A DNA stretch of 43,113 nt from an uncultured Pelagibacteraceae bacterium. GTDB lineage: Bacteria; Pseudomonadota; Alphaproteobacteria; Pelagibacterales; Pelagibacteraceae. A model generated the notes under the pieces. That model did no database searches, was not told the DNA's origin, and was given only the letters and a program-made list of their open reading frames with translations. Both the position numbers and the translations under genes were made by a program. The DNA is taken from contig CACLEU010000007.1 in assembly GCA_902606075.1 (NCBI GenBank), positions 1 to 43,113 of the forward strand. Reading direction: 5' to 3'. Below, in pieces: positions 1-9,106 of this stretch; positions within the stretch are counted from its first letter, which is position 1, and each line of letters starts with the position of its first letter.

Positions 1-1156
1 ATAATATAAGAAAATATCCAAATAATGTTGATAATAATGACCCACCTAAGACACCAATTTTAACTCCATCCATATAATTCATATTTTCTATAAATGCTAA
101 ATTTCCAACAAAAAGACTCATTGTAAAACCGATACCAGTCAAAACACCGACCCCGTAAAAATTAACCCAGTTAGCTTTTGAGGGCATTTCTGCTATTTTA
201 AATTTAATTGATAAGTATGAAAAAATAAAAACACCAAATTGCTTACCTATAAATAATCCCAATAATATTCCTAATGGCACTTTAGACATAAAGGAAGATA
301 TAGATAATCCATCCAATGATACCCCAGCATTAGCAAAAGCAAATAATGGCATAATTCCAAATGCAACGTAAGGACTTATTGCATGCTCGATTTTAATTAG
401 TAATGAGAATTCTTGTGGTTTTTTTCTGTGGGGTATTGTAGTTGCTAGCAAAACTCCAGCTATTGTTGCATGAATGCCTGATTGGTGAGTAAAATCCCAC
501 ATCACAACACCAATTAAGAGATAAAGTATAAAATTTTTAATATTAAATTTATTTAAAATTAAAAGTAAAATAAATGCTACCACTATTAATCCCAAATAAT
601 GAATTTTCAAATCACCTGAATAGAAAAAGGCTATTATAATTATGGCACCCAGGTCATCAATTATTGCTAATGCAGTTAAAAAAACTTTTAACGAAATTGG
701 AACTCTTGATCCTAATAAAGATAAAACACCTAATGAGAATGCTATATCTGTTGCAGAGGGTATTGCCCATCCCCTTAATGTTTCTGCATCACCATAATTT
801 ATAAATACGTATATTAATGCTGGAACAACCATACCGCCAATAGCACCCATTATAGGCAGCATAGCTTGTTTAAAATTAGATAATTCCCCCTCTATGAATT
901 CTCTTTTAATCTCCAGTGTTACGAAAAAAAAGAATATTGCCATTAAAGCATCGTTAATCCAATGAAGAACTGATAATTTAATCCCAAAATTATTAACTCC
1001 AATAAATAGATAAGTTTCTAAGGTCTCAAAATAAATTTTTGATAAATCTGAATTGCTTACAATTAATGCAAGTATAGCACTAATTAATAATATTAATCCA
1101 CTCGCAGCTTCTAACTTAAAAAACCATTTAAATGGACTTGATAAATATTTTATCAT
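1..1156 (-). CDS. nhaA: Na+/H+ antiporter NhaA (3' end cut by window edge)
   Basis: Inner-membrane electrogenic Na+/H+ antiporter for pH and sodium homeostasis. I translated it by hand from the ATG at 1156-1154. The 385 visible codons run off the window edge with no stop, close to the roughly 390-residue family length, so only a few residues are missing. Diagnostic stretches are SATDIAFSLGVLSLLGSRVP and ALAIIDDLGAI, whose paired Asp are the transport aspartates of NhaA. The rest is a series of hydrophobic helices, including GIGFTMSLFVGNLAF. It starts one base after the stop of the zinc-ribbon gene, so the two are probably co-transcribed. A marine cell would use it against seawater sodium (inference). 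Confidence 0.95.
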   Translation of the reverse strand, partial: MIKYLSSPFKWFFKLEAASGLILLISAILALIVSNSDLSKIYFETLETYLFIGVNNFGIKLSVLHWINDALMAIFFFFVTLEIKREFIEGELSNFKQAMLPIMGAIGGMVVPALIYVFINYGDAETLRGWAIPSATDIAFSLGVLSLLGSRVPISLKVFLTALAIIDDLGAIIIIAFFYSGDLKIHYLGLIVVAFILLLILNKFNIKNFILYLLIGVVMWDFTHQSGIHATIAGVLLATTIPHRKKPQEFSLLIKIEHAISPYVAFGIMPLFAFANAGVSLDGLSISSFMSKVPLGILLGLFIGKQFGVFIFSYLSIKFKIAEMPSKANWVNFYGVGVLTGIGFTMSLFVGNLAFIENMNYMDGVKIGVLGGSLLSTLFGYFLIL

Positions 1157-1157
1157 T

Positions 1158-1622
1158 TTAATTAAATAAATTTATTGTAAATAACCTTATATCAATAAGG
1201 CTTTGATATAAATTGTCTAGGTAAAAGTTTAAATTTGGAATAATAAAACTAAGAGGTCCTTTAAATGTATCTATCAATACTATTAGAGCTATTATTGATA
1301 TTAAACTTACTAATAAATTTTTTGATAAATTTTTATTCTTCTCTTTTTTAATTGCTGGCAAATATTTTTTATTTTTTATTATATTATCATTATCGATTTT
1401 ATTAGTATCAATATCTTTTATTGTTTTTTTAATTTCTATATTCCTCTCGATATTATTATCTGTGTCTGAATTTTTATTACCTTGTTGTCTCTCAATAACT
1501 TCATTGGGTTTGAAAAACCATGTATGATTACATGCCCCACATTTTACCAAACGACCTTGGTTAGGTATTAATTTATCATCAATATTAAAACTTTTTTGAC
1601 AACGAGGACACGTTATAATCAT
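1158..1622 (-). CDS. MJ0042-type zinc-ribbon membrane protein
   Basis: 154-residue protein of unknown function. Residues 1-40 form a zinc ribbon with two CxxC pairs, CPRCQ and CGACNHTW, matching the MJ0042/zinc_ribbon_5 family common at the N terminus of alphaproteobacterial proteins. Residues about 45-95 are a charged, Asn/Lys-rich linker. One hydrophobic segment near residues 103-121 is a likely transmembrane helix with a short tail after it. The arrangement suggests a cytoplasmic zinc finger tethered to the inner membrane. It lies directly upstream of nhaA with one base between them. The linker is low-complexity and probably disordered. No specific role can be assigned. Confidence 0.8.
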   Translation of the reverse strand: MIITCPRCQKSFNIDDKLIPNQGRLVKCGACNHTWFFKPNEVIERQQGNKNSDTDNNIERNIEIKKTIKDIDTNKIDNDNIIKNKKYLPAIKKEKNKNLSKNLLVSLISIIALIVLIDTFKGPLSFIIPNLNFYLDNLYQSLIDIRLFTINLFN

Positions 1623-1679
1623 ATTTTCCTATATACCAGATTCTGTTTAAATTTCTTTTATTTTTGATCTCTTTATCCT

Positions 1680-1707
1680 TTGAAAATTACCTTATCTGCT
1701 GTAATAG
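1680..1707 (+). promoter_or_regulatory. candidate sigma70-type promoter for tRNA-Pro
   Basis: TTGAAA at 1680-1685 (5 of 6 to the -35 consensus) is followed by 16 bases and TAATAG at 1702-1707, a weak -10. The predicted start would be a few bases before the tRNA 5' end at 1718. Judged by eye only; AT-rich DNA yields many such matches. Confidence 0.35.
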
Positions 1708-1717
1708 TAATCAAATT

Positions 1718-1794
<77 letters not shown>

Positions 1795-1797
1795 TTT

Positions 1798-2085
1798 ATG
1801 ACTAAAAGAAAAGCAAAAATATACAAACCAACAAAAACTTCCACTCAATCTGGTATTGGAAAAACAAAAAAGTGGATACTTGAATATATTGACGAATCAA
1901 TATCAATAAATCCTTTAATGGGATGGGAAAGTTCCTCAAATACACTCTCTGAGTTAAAACTTTTTTTTGATAGCAAAGAACAAGCAATAGAATATGCAAA
2001 CAAAAATAAAGTTCAATTTACCGTAATTGAAAATAATCAAAGAACTTTTGTTAAAAAATCATATACTGATAATTTTTTAGAATAA
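1798..2085 (+). CDS. NDUFS4-like complex I subunit (ETC complex I family)
   Basis: 95-residue homologue of the mitochondrial NDUFS4 (18 kDa) accessory subunit of NADH:ubiquinone oxidoreductase, found in Alphaproteobacteria. Family signals are an N-terminal region rich in Lys and Thr, the motif NPLMGWESSSNTLSELKLFF, and the following KEQAIEYANKNKVQFTV, which matches the conserved GW(T/S)SS...F.SKE.AI.YA pattern. It should sit on the peripheral arm of complex I. The ATG lies three bases after tRNA-Pro and no Shine-Dalgarno sequence fits in the gap. The next gene starts immediately after its stop codon with no spacer. Confidence 0.88.
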   Translation: MTKRKAKIYKPTKTSTQSGIGKTKKWILEYIDESISINPLMGWESSSNTLSELKLFFDSKEQAIEYANKNKVQFTVIENNQRTFVKKSYTDNFLE

Positions 2086-3075
2086 ATGTTTAAATTTTTT
2101 ACAAATAAGAAATGGTCTTCATGGAGTATCTTTGGATCATTATTAATATTAGTTTCTACTTGGTATCAAGTTCAACTAGATGTAATGATAAATCAATGGT
2201 TTGGAGAATTTTACGATACTTTACAAAAAGCTTTAACAACACCTAATTCGGTTTCGGAGAAAGAATTTATTTCTTATCTTTTAACTTTTGCCAAAATAGC
2301 TGGAGTTTGGATGGTTATATCTGTAGCTACTGATTATTTTACAAGTCATTGGACTTTTAGATGGAGAACAGCTATGGCTGATTATTATCACGAAAATTGG
2401 AGCAAAGCTCGATTGACAGAAGGCGCTTCTCAGAGGGTTCAAGAAGATACTTTAAAATTTGCTAGAATTATGGAAGGTCTAGGAGTGGAACTTTTAAGAA
2501 GCTTAATGACACTTATTGCTTTTTTACCAATTTTATGGGGACTATCTAAACAAATTACAATGTTACCATTTTTTGGAGAAGTTGACCATGCCTTAGTGTG
2601 GGTTGCTATTATATCAGCTCTAGGCGGCACCCTAGTACTTGCCGCTGTTGGGTTTAAGTTACCTGGTATTGAATATGATATTCAAAAAGAAGAAGCAGCT
2701 TACAGAAAAGAATTAGTTTTAGGAGAGGACAATGCAAGTAATGCAGGGTCCAGGAGCGTAAATTTTTTATTTTCAAACGTGAGGAAAATTCATTTTAAAA
2801 TGTATTTTCATTATTTATATTTTAATGCAGTAAAATGGAGTTATTTGCAAGGCATGGTAATTGTTCCTTATTTAGCTTTAGCTCCAACTATTGTTACAGG
2901 CGCTATTACCTTAGGTTTCGTCCAACAAATTGCAAGAGCTTTCAATAAAGTAGAAAACTCTTTACAATATTTAGTGAGGAGTTGGCCAATAATAGTAGAG
3001 TTAATTTCAGTTCATAGAAGATTATCAGAATTTGAAACTAAATTAAATAATGCTCCTGATGAAGTCAAACCATAA
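2086..3075 (+). CDS. SbmA/BacA-like inner-membrane transporter
   Basis: 329-residue polytopic membrane protein of the SbmA/BacA family, proton-driven importers of peptides and peptide antibiotics related to the membrane domain of ABCD-type ABC exporters. Several hydrophobic helices are visible (for example 14-28, 64-82, 140-155, 170-190 and 250-280). The stretch KARLTEGASQRVQEDTLKFARIMEGLGVELLRS fits the family's conserved EGASQRVQEDT.RF core. No nucleotide-binding domain is present. It is shorter than the roughly 400-residue E. coli SbmA. It abuts the NDUFS4-like gene and overlaps glpX by one base (TAATG). The substrate cannot be read from sequence. Confidence 0.82.
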   Translation: MFKFFTNKKWSSWSIFGSLLILVSTWYQVQLDVMINQWFGEFYDTLQKALTTPNSVSEKEFISYLLTFAKIAGVWMVISVATDYFTSHWTFRWRTAMADYYHENWSKARLTEGASQRVQEDTLKFARIMEGLGVELLRSLMTLIAFLPILWGLSKQITMLPFFGEVDHALVWVAIISALGGTLVLAAVGFKLPGIEYDIQKEEAAYRKELVLGEDNASNAGSRSVNFLFSNVRKIHFKMYFHYLYFNAVKWSYLQGMVIVPYLALAPTIVTGAITLGFVQQIARAFNKVENSLQYLVRSWPIIVELISVHRRLSEFETKLNNAPDEVKP

Positions 3076-4025
3076 TGGAAATTCAAGAAAAATTTCTAAA
3101 AGAATTTATTAAAGTTACACAACAAGCATCAATTGCAACATTTCACGAGATAGGAAAAAAAAATAAAAACGAGGTAGATAAACTTGCAACAGATGCAATG
3201 AGAAAAGTCTTAAATAATATAGAGATGAAGGGCAGAGTTGTAATAGGTGAGGGCGAATTAGATGAAGCCCCGATGTTATATATTGGCGAAACTCTTGGAA
3301 AAAATAATGGCCCTGAGATCGATATCGCCGTTGATCCTTTAGAAGGGACAAATTTTGCTGCTAATAATCTGCCTGGAGCATTGTCTGTAATTGCCGTTAC
3401 ACATAAAAATAATTTATTGCACGCGCCAGAAACATATATGAACAAAATAGCGTACGGTTCTAATATAGAAAAGGGTGTAATAGATTTAGATAATGAATTT
3501 ACAAAAAATATTAAGAATCTAGCTGATTTTAAGAACAAAAATATTGAAGATATATCTATATGTGTTTTAGACCGACCAAGACATAAGAAGATAATTGACG
3601 AAGCCAAAAATTTAAAAGTTAAAACTAAATTAATTTCTGATGGCGATGTGTCAGGTGCAATATTGGTAACAAATGAGAAATTCTGTGTAGATATTTTTTT
3701 AGGTATTGGCGGTGGTCCAGAAGGAGTTTTGGCTGCTTGTGCTCTAGATGCCTATAATTGTGGATTTCAAGGAAGATTTATATTTGATGATGATGTATCA
3801 ATTAATAGGGCTAAGAATATGGGAATTAATGATTTAAAAAAAAAATATGAACTCAAAGATATAGTTAAAGGTGATAGTATTTTTTGTGCAACAGGAATTA
3901 CTAGTGGAGAATTAGTTTATGGCTTAGAAACATCTGGTGATTATTTTATTACAGATACATTTGTTACTCATAAAAGCAAAAATATAAAAAAAAATATTAA
4001 AGAGAAAGTCAAAAAAATTACATGA
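3075..4025 (+). CDS. glpX: Class II fructose-1,6-bisphosphatase GlpX
   Basis: Hydrolyses fructose-1,6-bisphosphate to fructose-6-phosphate in cytoplasmic gluconeogenesis. The 316-residue length fits class II enzymes. Family motifs are GEGELDEAPMLYIGE at 58-72 and DPLEGTN at 87-93 (metal and phosphate binding), then GDVSGAI and a glycine-rich IGGGPEGVLAACAL segment. The ATG overlaps the preceding stop (TAATG), and its own stop overlaps the recJ start in an ATGA junction, which implies translational coupling. In this context it would be the gluconeogenic phosphatase. Confidence 0.95.
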   Translation: MEIQEKFLKEFIKVTQQASIATFHEIGKKNKNEVDKLATDAMRKVLNNIEMKGRVVIGEGELDEAPMLYIGETLGKNNGPEIDIAVDPLEGTNFAANNLPGALSVIAVTHKNNLLHAPETYMNKIAYGSNIEKGVIDLDNEFTKNIKNLADFKNKNIEDISICVLDRPRHKKIIDEAKNLKVKTKLISDGDVSGAILVTNEKFCVDIFLGIGGGPEGVLAACALDAYNCGFQGRFIFDDDVSINRAKNMGINDLKKKYELKDIVKGDSIFCATGITSGELVYGLETSGDYFITDTFVTHKSKNIKKNIKEKVKKIT

Positions 4026-5707
4026 TATCAGTCTCAGGGAAAAAATGGACTGAGAGAAAAACAAATAACAGAATTATTGAAAAAATATCTATAGACAATA
4101 AATTTTCCCATGATTTATCAAAACTCATTTTAAACAGAAATTATACATCAACTGAATTAAGCCAATTAGAACTTAAATTTGAATTTATCAATCCTTTCAT
4201 TAAAAATAAGGATTTTTTAAAAGCTAAAAATTTGATATTTGATATAATTAAGAGAAAAGGTCTTGTTTTAACATATGGTGATTACGATGTTGATGGTGTC
4301 TCGTCTGTTTCTATTTTAGTAAATTTTTTTAATAAGATTAAACACCCAAATTATTATATAATTCCAAATAGATTTTCTGATGGATACGGAGCTAATTTAA
4401 ATTTAATTAAAAAAAATTTAAAAAAAGGCACAGAAATTGCTATATTTGTAGATTGTGGGACTAATTCAAAAGATGTTATTTCATTTTTAAAGAAAAAAAA
4501 TATTAAAGTAATAATAATAGATCATCACCATATAAATAATAAGTTAGAACCTGATTTAAACATTATAAACCCGATGAAAGATCCAAAAGAATATATGAAA
4601 GAGAATATTTGCGCAGCAGCTTTAACTTTTTATTTAATTAATTTAGTTAATGAAAAATTAAATAAAAAGATAAATAATTATGATTGTCTTTTTTTTGCAC
4701 TTTTAGGTACTATTTGCGACCTGATGCCTTTAAGATATTCAAATAAACTTATTTCAAAAATTGCATTGGGTAATTTTGATAAAGTTGAAAATCCAGGAAT
4801 TAAACAATTAATTAATTTTTTATCTCTTAAAAGACCTATTAATTATACAGATATTTCTTATTCTATTGGTCCAATGATTAATTCTCCTGGCAGACTTAAA
4901 AATGCCAATCTTTCTGTTGAACTTTTTTGTTCAAAAAATACGAGTAAAATAAAAAAAATTATTGAAGAAATACAATTTCTAAACATTAAAAGAAAAAAAA
5001 TTGAACAATCATGTTTAAAACAAATAAATTTAGATAAATATGAAAATAATAACAACATTATTTTTGAGGTAAATAAATTATTTCATGAAGGTGTATTAGG
5101 AATAATTGCTGGTAAACTAAAAGATAAACTAAATAGACCTGCTTTTATTATTACAAATTCTGTTGGTTACTATAAAGGTTCAGCACGTTCTACCAAAGAT
5201 TTTAAACTAAACTCTTTAATAAATAAATTATTAAATTTGAAAATTATTGAAAGTGGAGGTGGTCATAATATGGCAGCGGGTTTCATTGTTAAAAAAGAAA
5301 AAATTAATAAACTTAATGAAGTTTTAAATACTGAATATCTTAAGATCAAAAAAAAAGATATTTTTTTTTATGACTATAAAAAATTACTACCGAGAAATGA
5401 TTCTACTTTATTTGATGATCTTAAAAAATTAGAACCTTATGGAATTGAAAATCAACAACCATTATTTCTATTTGAAAATCTTTGGTCAATTAAAGCAAAA
5501 ATTATTAATAATCAGCACATTAATTGTATTTTAAAAAATAAAGAAAATAGATCTTTTCAATCAATCGCTTTTGACGCAGTCAACACTCCAATTGGTAATT
5601 ATTTATTAAATTTTAAAAAAAAATTTAGTTTAATTGGAGCAATTGATCAATTTTTCTGGAATGGTAAAAAAAAAAATCAAATTATTATAAAGGATCTACT
5701 ATTATAA
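4022..5707 (+). CDS. recJ: Single-stranded-DNA-specific exonuclease RecJ
   Basis: 5'-to-3' single-strand DNA exonuclease of recombination and mismatch repair. The 561 residues hold the DHH phosphoesterase core: DYDVDG at 87-92 (motif I), an aspartate in VDCGTNSK near 144, and DHHH at 167-170 (motif III). The DHHA1 domain is marked by SGGGHNMAAGF near 410-420, followed by the C-terminal OB-like region. Length is normal for RecJ. It is joined to glpX by an ATGA overlap. Neighbouring genes are metabolic, so the grouping probably reflects genome compaction rather than function. Confidence 0.95.
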   Translation: MISVSGKKWTERKTNNRIIEKISIDNKFSHDLSKLILNRNYTSTELSQLELKFEFINPFIKNKDFLKAKNLIFDIIKRKGLVLTYGDYDVDGVSSVSILVNFFNKIKHPNYYIIPNRFSDGYGANLNLIKKNLKKGTEIAIFVDCGTNSKDVISFLKKKNIKVIIIDHHHINNKLEPDLNIINPMKDPKEYMKENICAAALTFYLINLVNEKLNKKINNYDCLFFALLGTICDLMPLRYSNKLISKIALGNFDKVENPGIKQLINFLSLKRPINYTDISYSIGPMINSPGRLKNANLSVELFCSKNTSKIKKIIEEIQFLNIKRKKIEQSCLKQINLDKYENNNNIIFEVNKLFHEGVLGIIAGKLKDKLNRPAFIITNSVGYYKGSARSTKDFKLNSLINKLLNLKIIESGGGHNMAAGFIVKKEKINKLNEVLNTEYLKIKKKDIFFYDYKKLLPRNDSTLFDDLKKLEPYGIENQQPLFLFENLWSIKAKIINNQHINCILKNKENRSFQSIAFDAVNTPIGNYLLNFKKKFSLIGAIDQFFWNGKKKNQIIIKDLLL

Positions 5708-5718
5708 ATTCTTTAAAC

Positions 5719-5747
5719 TTGATTAATTTTTTTTTTTGCAATAAAAG
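5719..5747 (+). promoter_or_regulatory. candidate promoter for tRNA-Glu and downstream genes
   Basis: TTGATT at 5719-5724 (4 of 6), a 17-base T-rich spacer, then TAAAAG at 5742-5747 (4 of 6). The inferred transcription start falls just before the tRNA at 5758. It lies in the only gap between recJ and the tRNA. Confidence 0.4.
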
Positions 5748-5757
5748 ACTGATTTTT

Positions 5758-5832
5758 GGTCCCTTCGTCTATCGGTTAGGACACATGGTTTTCATCCATG
5801 AAAGAGGGGTTCGATTCCCCTAGGGACCGCCA
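5758..5832 (+). tRNA. tRNA-Glu (anticodon TTC)
   Basis: A 75-base cloverleaf with encoded CCA. Acceptor strands are GGTCCCT and AGGGACC. The anticodon stem CATGG/CCATG encloses TTTTCAT, with anticodon TTC at 5791-5793. The T arm is GGGGTTCGATTCCCC. The start codon of the next gene lies two bases beyond the CCA. The acceptor 3' strand AGGGA also lies at Shine-Dalgarno distance from that ATG. Confidence 0.97.
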
Positions 5833-5834
5833 GT

Positions 5835-6098
5835 ATGAAATATTTTGTTTATCTTATTGTAAGCAACAAAACTAAAAACAAAAAAGGTGTATCTTATGTG
5901 GGATACACAAATGATGTAAAAAAAAGACTTAATTTACACAACAATTCAAAAGGAGCCAAATTCACGAGAGGTCGTTTTTGGAAACTTGTATATTCTAAGG
6001 GGTATGATTCTAAAAATATTGCTTTAAAAGAGGAATATATACTTAAACACAATTATAAATTAAGAAATAAAATTATTAAAGTTTTTTTTGACAAATGA
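5835..6098 (+). CDS. GIY-YIG nuclease-domain protein
   Basis: 87-residue single-domain GIY-YIG protein of the YhbQ/UPF0213 type. The signature is YFVYLIV near the start and SYVGYTNDVKKRLNLHN about 18 residues later, giving the YVY...YVG pair and the conserved Arg. GAKFTRGRFWKLVY and a Glu in KEEYIL follow, as expected for the nuclease fold. The cellular role of this family is poorly defined. The gene begins two bases after tRNA-Glu and overlaps the following glycosyltransferase by ATGA, placing it in a tRNA-led transcription unit. Confidence 0.85.
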   Translation: MKYFVYLIVSNKTKNKKGVSYVGYTNDVKKRLNLHNNSKGAKFTRGRFWKLVYSKGYDSKNIALKEEYILKHNYKLRNKIIKVFFDK

Positions 6099-8206
6099 AG
6101 ATCTCTGTTTTACTTCCATATAAAGAAAATTTTTCGGCTGTTAATGCAGGAGCCGTATCTCTTTTTGTTAAGGATACCATCATAAATAGTAAATTTGCAA
6201 AAAATTCTTTTGTGTTTGGAAATATGACGAATAAAAAACCATTTTTACAAAATTATGTAAATATTGAGTTAAATAGATCATTAATAAGAAGTAATTCAAA
6301 AAATTATGTAATCAAATTTTTAGAGAAAGAAAAAAAAATAAATTCAGATATTATTGAAATACATAATAGACCAAATTATATTAAATTTTTAAATGATCTA
6401 CAAAATAAAAAAATAATTTTGTATTTTCACAATGATCCATTATCAATGAATGGCTCAAAATCTGTTGATGACAGATTATTTCTTTTAAATAAAATCGATA
6501 AGATATTATTTAATAGCGAATGGTCTCAGGAGAGATTTTTTATTGGAATTGAAAATAAAAAGTTACTTAAACAAAAAACATCTGTTTGTTATCAGTCAAC
6601 TAATCGAGCTAAAATAAAATTTAGTCAAAAAAAAAAATTGATATCATTTATTGGCAAACTGAATAGTGCTAAAGGCTATGATATATTTGGTAAAACAATA
6701 ATTAAAATTCTAAACAAGTACAGAGATTGGAAGGCTATTGTTATAGGTGACGAACCAAGGGAAAAATTATTTTTTCGACATAAAAATCTAAAAGTTTTTG
6801 GTTATGTAAAACATGATAAAGTATTAAATCTTTTAAAAAATGTAAGTATATCGGTTGTCTGTTCTAGATGGGAAGAGCCATTTGGAAGAACTAGTCTTGA
6901 GGCCGCAAGTCGAGGATGTGCTGTGATTATTAGCAATAGGGGAGGCCTACCCGAAACTGCCAAGGATGCTATAATTTTAAAGAATCTTTCTTCAGAAGAA
7001 TTATACAAAAAGATCGAAAGTCTTATTTCAAATAAAAAATTATTACAAAAATCACAAAAATTGAACTATAAAAATTTTATTTTTGATCATAAATATATTT
7101 CAAATTTAATTGATAAAATAAGAAATACTTTTGAAATTAAAAAAATATTTTTTACAAAAAAACGTAATTCTTTCAAAATTATGCATATCACGAATTTAAA
7201 TGAGCGTTTTGATGGTAGACTTCATTATAATACCGGACGCAGACTGAATAATGGTTTCATAAGAAATGGGCACAATGTTTTAACATTAAGTGATAGAGAT
7301 ATTATTCATAATTATAAAAGTTTAAAAGATTTTTCTGGAAAACAAACATTGCAAAATAAAATAGTTGAAGCATATAATAATTTTAAGCCAGATATAGTAA
7401 TTTTAGGTCATGCTGATAGAGTTTTAAATTCAACATTATCTAAGATGAAAGAAATTAACAAAAATACGATTTTTTCTCAATGGTTTCTAGATCCATTATC
7501 CAAATTCGGTCCTGATCACGAAAGTAATTCTAAAAGAATTTTAGACAAGACAGAATTTTTAAATACTTCATTCCTAACTACTGATCCCTCTGCATTATCT
7601 ATCGATATTCCAAATTCATATTTTATGCCTAATCCAGCAGACAAATCATTTGAAACTTTAAATAATTTTAATAAAAATTGTCCTTATGATGTTTTTTTCG
7701 CTATGAGTCATGGTGTTCATAGAGGTCAATTAAAATCTGGCAAAGACGATGATAGGGAAAACTTTATTAATAGATTAATTAATTTAAATAAAAACATAAA
7801 ATTTGATGTGTATGGCATGAACAATGTACAACCAATATGGGCGGATCAGTTTATTAAAAAGATTTCTAATTCCTATATGGGCTTAAATCTTAGCAGAGGC
7901 AAGCCTATAAAGTATTATAGTAGTGATAGAATAGTTCAACTTGTTGGTAATGGTTTATTAACTTTTATTGATGAAAAAACTCTATTGACAGATTTTTTCA
8001 ACGATAATGAAATAATTTTTTACAAAAATATGGATGATTTAAGTTACAAACTTAATAAATATAAAAATGATAAGAAACTAGGAAAAAAAATTGCTAAGAA
8101 TGGGAAAAATAAATATCTCAAATATTTTAATTCAGATATTGTTTCAGAGTATATTTTATCAAAATCTTTAGATTTTAAAATGAAAAAAAAGGTTATCTGG
8201 AATTAA
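6095..8206 (+). CDS. Two-domain glycosyltransferase (GT4-like plus CgeB-like)
   Basis: 703-residue cytoplasmic protein that looks like two GT-B type glycosyltransferases in tandem. The first half ends with a GT4 sugar-nucleotide site near residues 256-295, SRWEEPFGRTSLEAASRGCA followed by NRGGLPETAKDAI (EPFGR..LEA..G..V pattern). From about residue 358 a second unit starts with MHITNLNERFDGRLHYNTGR. It has a late RIVQLVGNGLLTFIDEKTLL and a C-terminal helix region like CgeB/Glyco_trans_1_2 proteins. It probably adds sugars to a surface glycan; donor and acceptor are unknown. It overlaps the GIY-YIG gene by ATGA and is followed by a GT2 gene three bases later. Confidence 0.8.
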   Translation: MKISVLLPYKENFSAVNAGAVSLFVKDTIINSKFAKNSFVFGNMTNKKPFLQNYVNIELNRSLIRSNSKNYVIKFLEKEKKINSDIIEIHNRPNYIKFLNDLQNKKIILYFHNDPLSMNGSKSVDDRLFLLNKIDKILFNSEWSQERFFIGIENKKLLKQKTSVCYQSTNRAKIKFSQKKKLISFIGKLNSAKGYDIFGKTIIKILNKYRDWKAIVIGDEPREKLFFRHKNLKVFGYVKHDKVLNLLKNVSISVVCSRWEEPFGRTSLEAASRGCAVIISNRGGLPETAKDAIILKNLSSEELYKKIESLISNKKLLQKSQKLNYKNFIFDHKYISNLIDKIRNTFEIKKIFFTKKRNSFKIMHITNLNERFDGRLHYNTGRRLNNGFIRNGHNVLTLSDRDIIHNYKSLKDFSGKQTLQNKIVEAYNNFKPDIVILGHADRVLNSTLSKMKEINKNTIFSQWFLDPLSKFGPDHESNSKRILDKTEFLNTSFLTTDPSALSIDIPNSYFMPNPADKSFETLNNFNKNCPYDVFFAMSHGVHRGQLKSGKDDDRENFINRLINLNKNIKFDVYGMNNVQPIWADQFIKKISNSYMGLNLSRGKPIKYYSSDRIVQLVGNGLLTFIDEKTLLTDFFNDNEIIFYKNMDDLSYKLNKYKNDKKLGKKIAKNGKNKYLKYFNSDIVSEYILSKSLDFKMKKKVIWN

Positions 8207-8209
8207 TTA

Positions 8210-9106
8210 ATGTTTTCAATAATCATTCCCACGTTAAATAATTTAGATTACTTAAAAATTTGCATCGAGAGTATTAAAAAAAACTCAATTTTTAATAATG
8301 AAATTATAGTTCATTCAAGTATTGGAAATGATGGAACAGTAGAATATTTAAAAGAAAATGGAATTATTCATACTTGCACTGAATATAATGCTGGTATTTG
8401 CGAGGGAGTTAATATGTCTGCAAAGAAAGCAAATCATGATTACATTTTATATTCACATGATGATTTTTATTTTTGCCCTGACTGGGACGTAATTTTAAAA
8501 AAACAAATAGATTTAATTGGTCATAAAAATTTTTATTTGTCGGGCACTATGATTGGTGTAGGTCCAAAAGAGGGTCAAATTATTTTTGATGCTGGTAGAT
8601 CATTTGATACATTTAATGAAAAAAAATTTTTAGATAATTATAAAAAATATAATATTAGTGACTTTCAAGGCTCTACATGGGCACCTCACGTTGTACATAA
8701 AGAAATTTGGAATTCAGTTGGAGGTTTCAGTCTAGAATTTTGGCCCGGAGCAGCTTCAGATCCAGATTTGAATATGAAATTATGGAAAAAAGGTATTCGT
8801 ATTTTCAAGGGTATTAACGATTTTAAAGTTTATCATTTTGGTTCTGTGATAACACGTAAATCAGAAAAAAATACTAAAAAAAAAATATGGTCTGGCACCA
8901 AAGGATCCAAAATTTTTTTATTAAAATGGGGTATAACTTATAAATTTTTTAAAAAACACATTTTAAGGTCAAACACAAAATATCTTGGTAAACTTCCGGA
9001 TAATCCAGATTATACAATTGTTTATTTTTTTAGTTATTTATTATGCAAGATTAATTATTTTTATGTTAAATTTATTTATAAATTCACCAATAAAATTAGT
9101 TTTTAA
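8210..9106 (+). CDS. GT2-family glycosyltransferase
   Basis: 298-residue GT-A type glycosyltransferase. The N terminus FSIIIPTLNNLDYLKICIESI is the classical family 2 start. YSHDDFYFCPDWD near residues 82-94 carries the acidic metal/nucleotide-binding motif. GAASDPDLNMKLWKKG near 180-195 resembles the (E/D)D..L..R/K acceptor motif. The C-terminal segment is basic with aromatic, hydrophobic stretches and may associate with the membrane. With the preceding two-domain enzyme it forms a glycan assembly pair. Its stop overlaps the next start (TAATG). Confidence 0.85.
   Translation: MFSIIIPTLNNLDYLKICIESIKKNSIFNNEIIVHSSIGNDGTVEYLKENGIIHTCTEYNAGICEGVNMSAKKANHDYILYSHDDFYFCPDWDVILKKQIDLIGHKNFYLSGTMIGVGPKEGQIIFDAGRSFDTFNEKKFLDNYKKYNISDFQGSTWAPHVVHKEIWNSVGGFSLEFWPGAASDPDLNMKLWKKGIRIFKGINDFKVYHFGSVITRKSEKNTKKKIWSGTKGSKIFLLKWGITYKFFKKHILRSNTKYLGKLPDNPDYTIVYFFSYLLCKINYFYVKFIYKFTNKISF

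Noticed and set aside
3143..3607. 154-codon minus-strand frame within glpX
   Set aside because: Antisense to all conserved fructose bisphosphatase motifs and without a ribosome site; a shadow.
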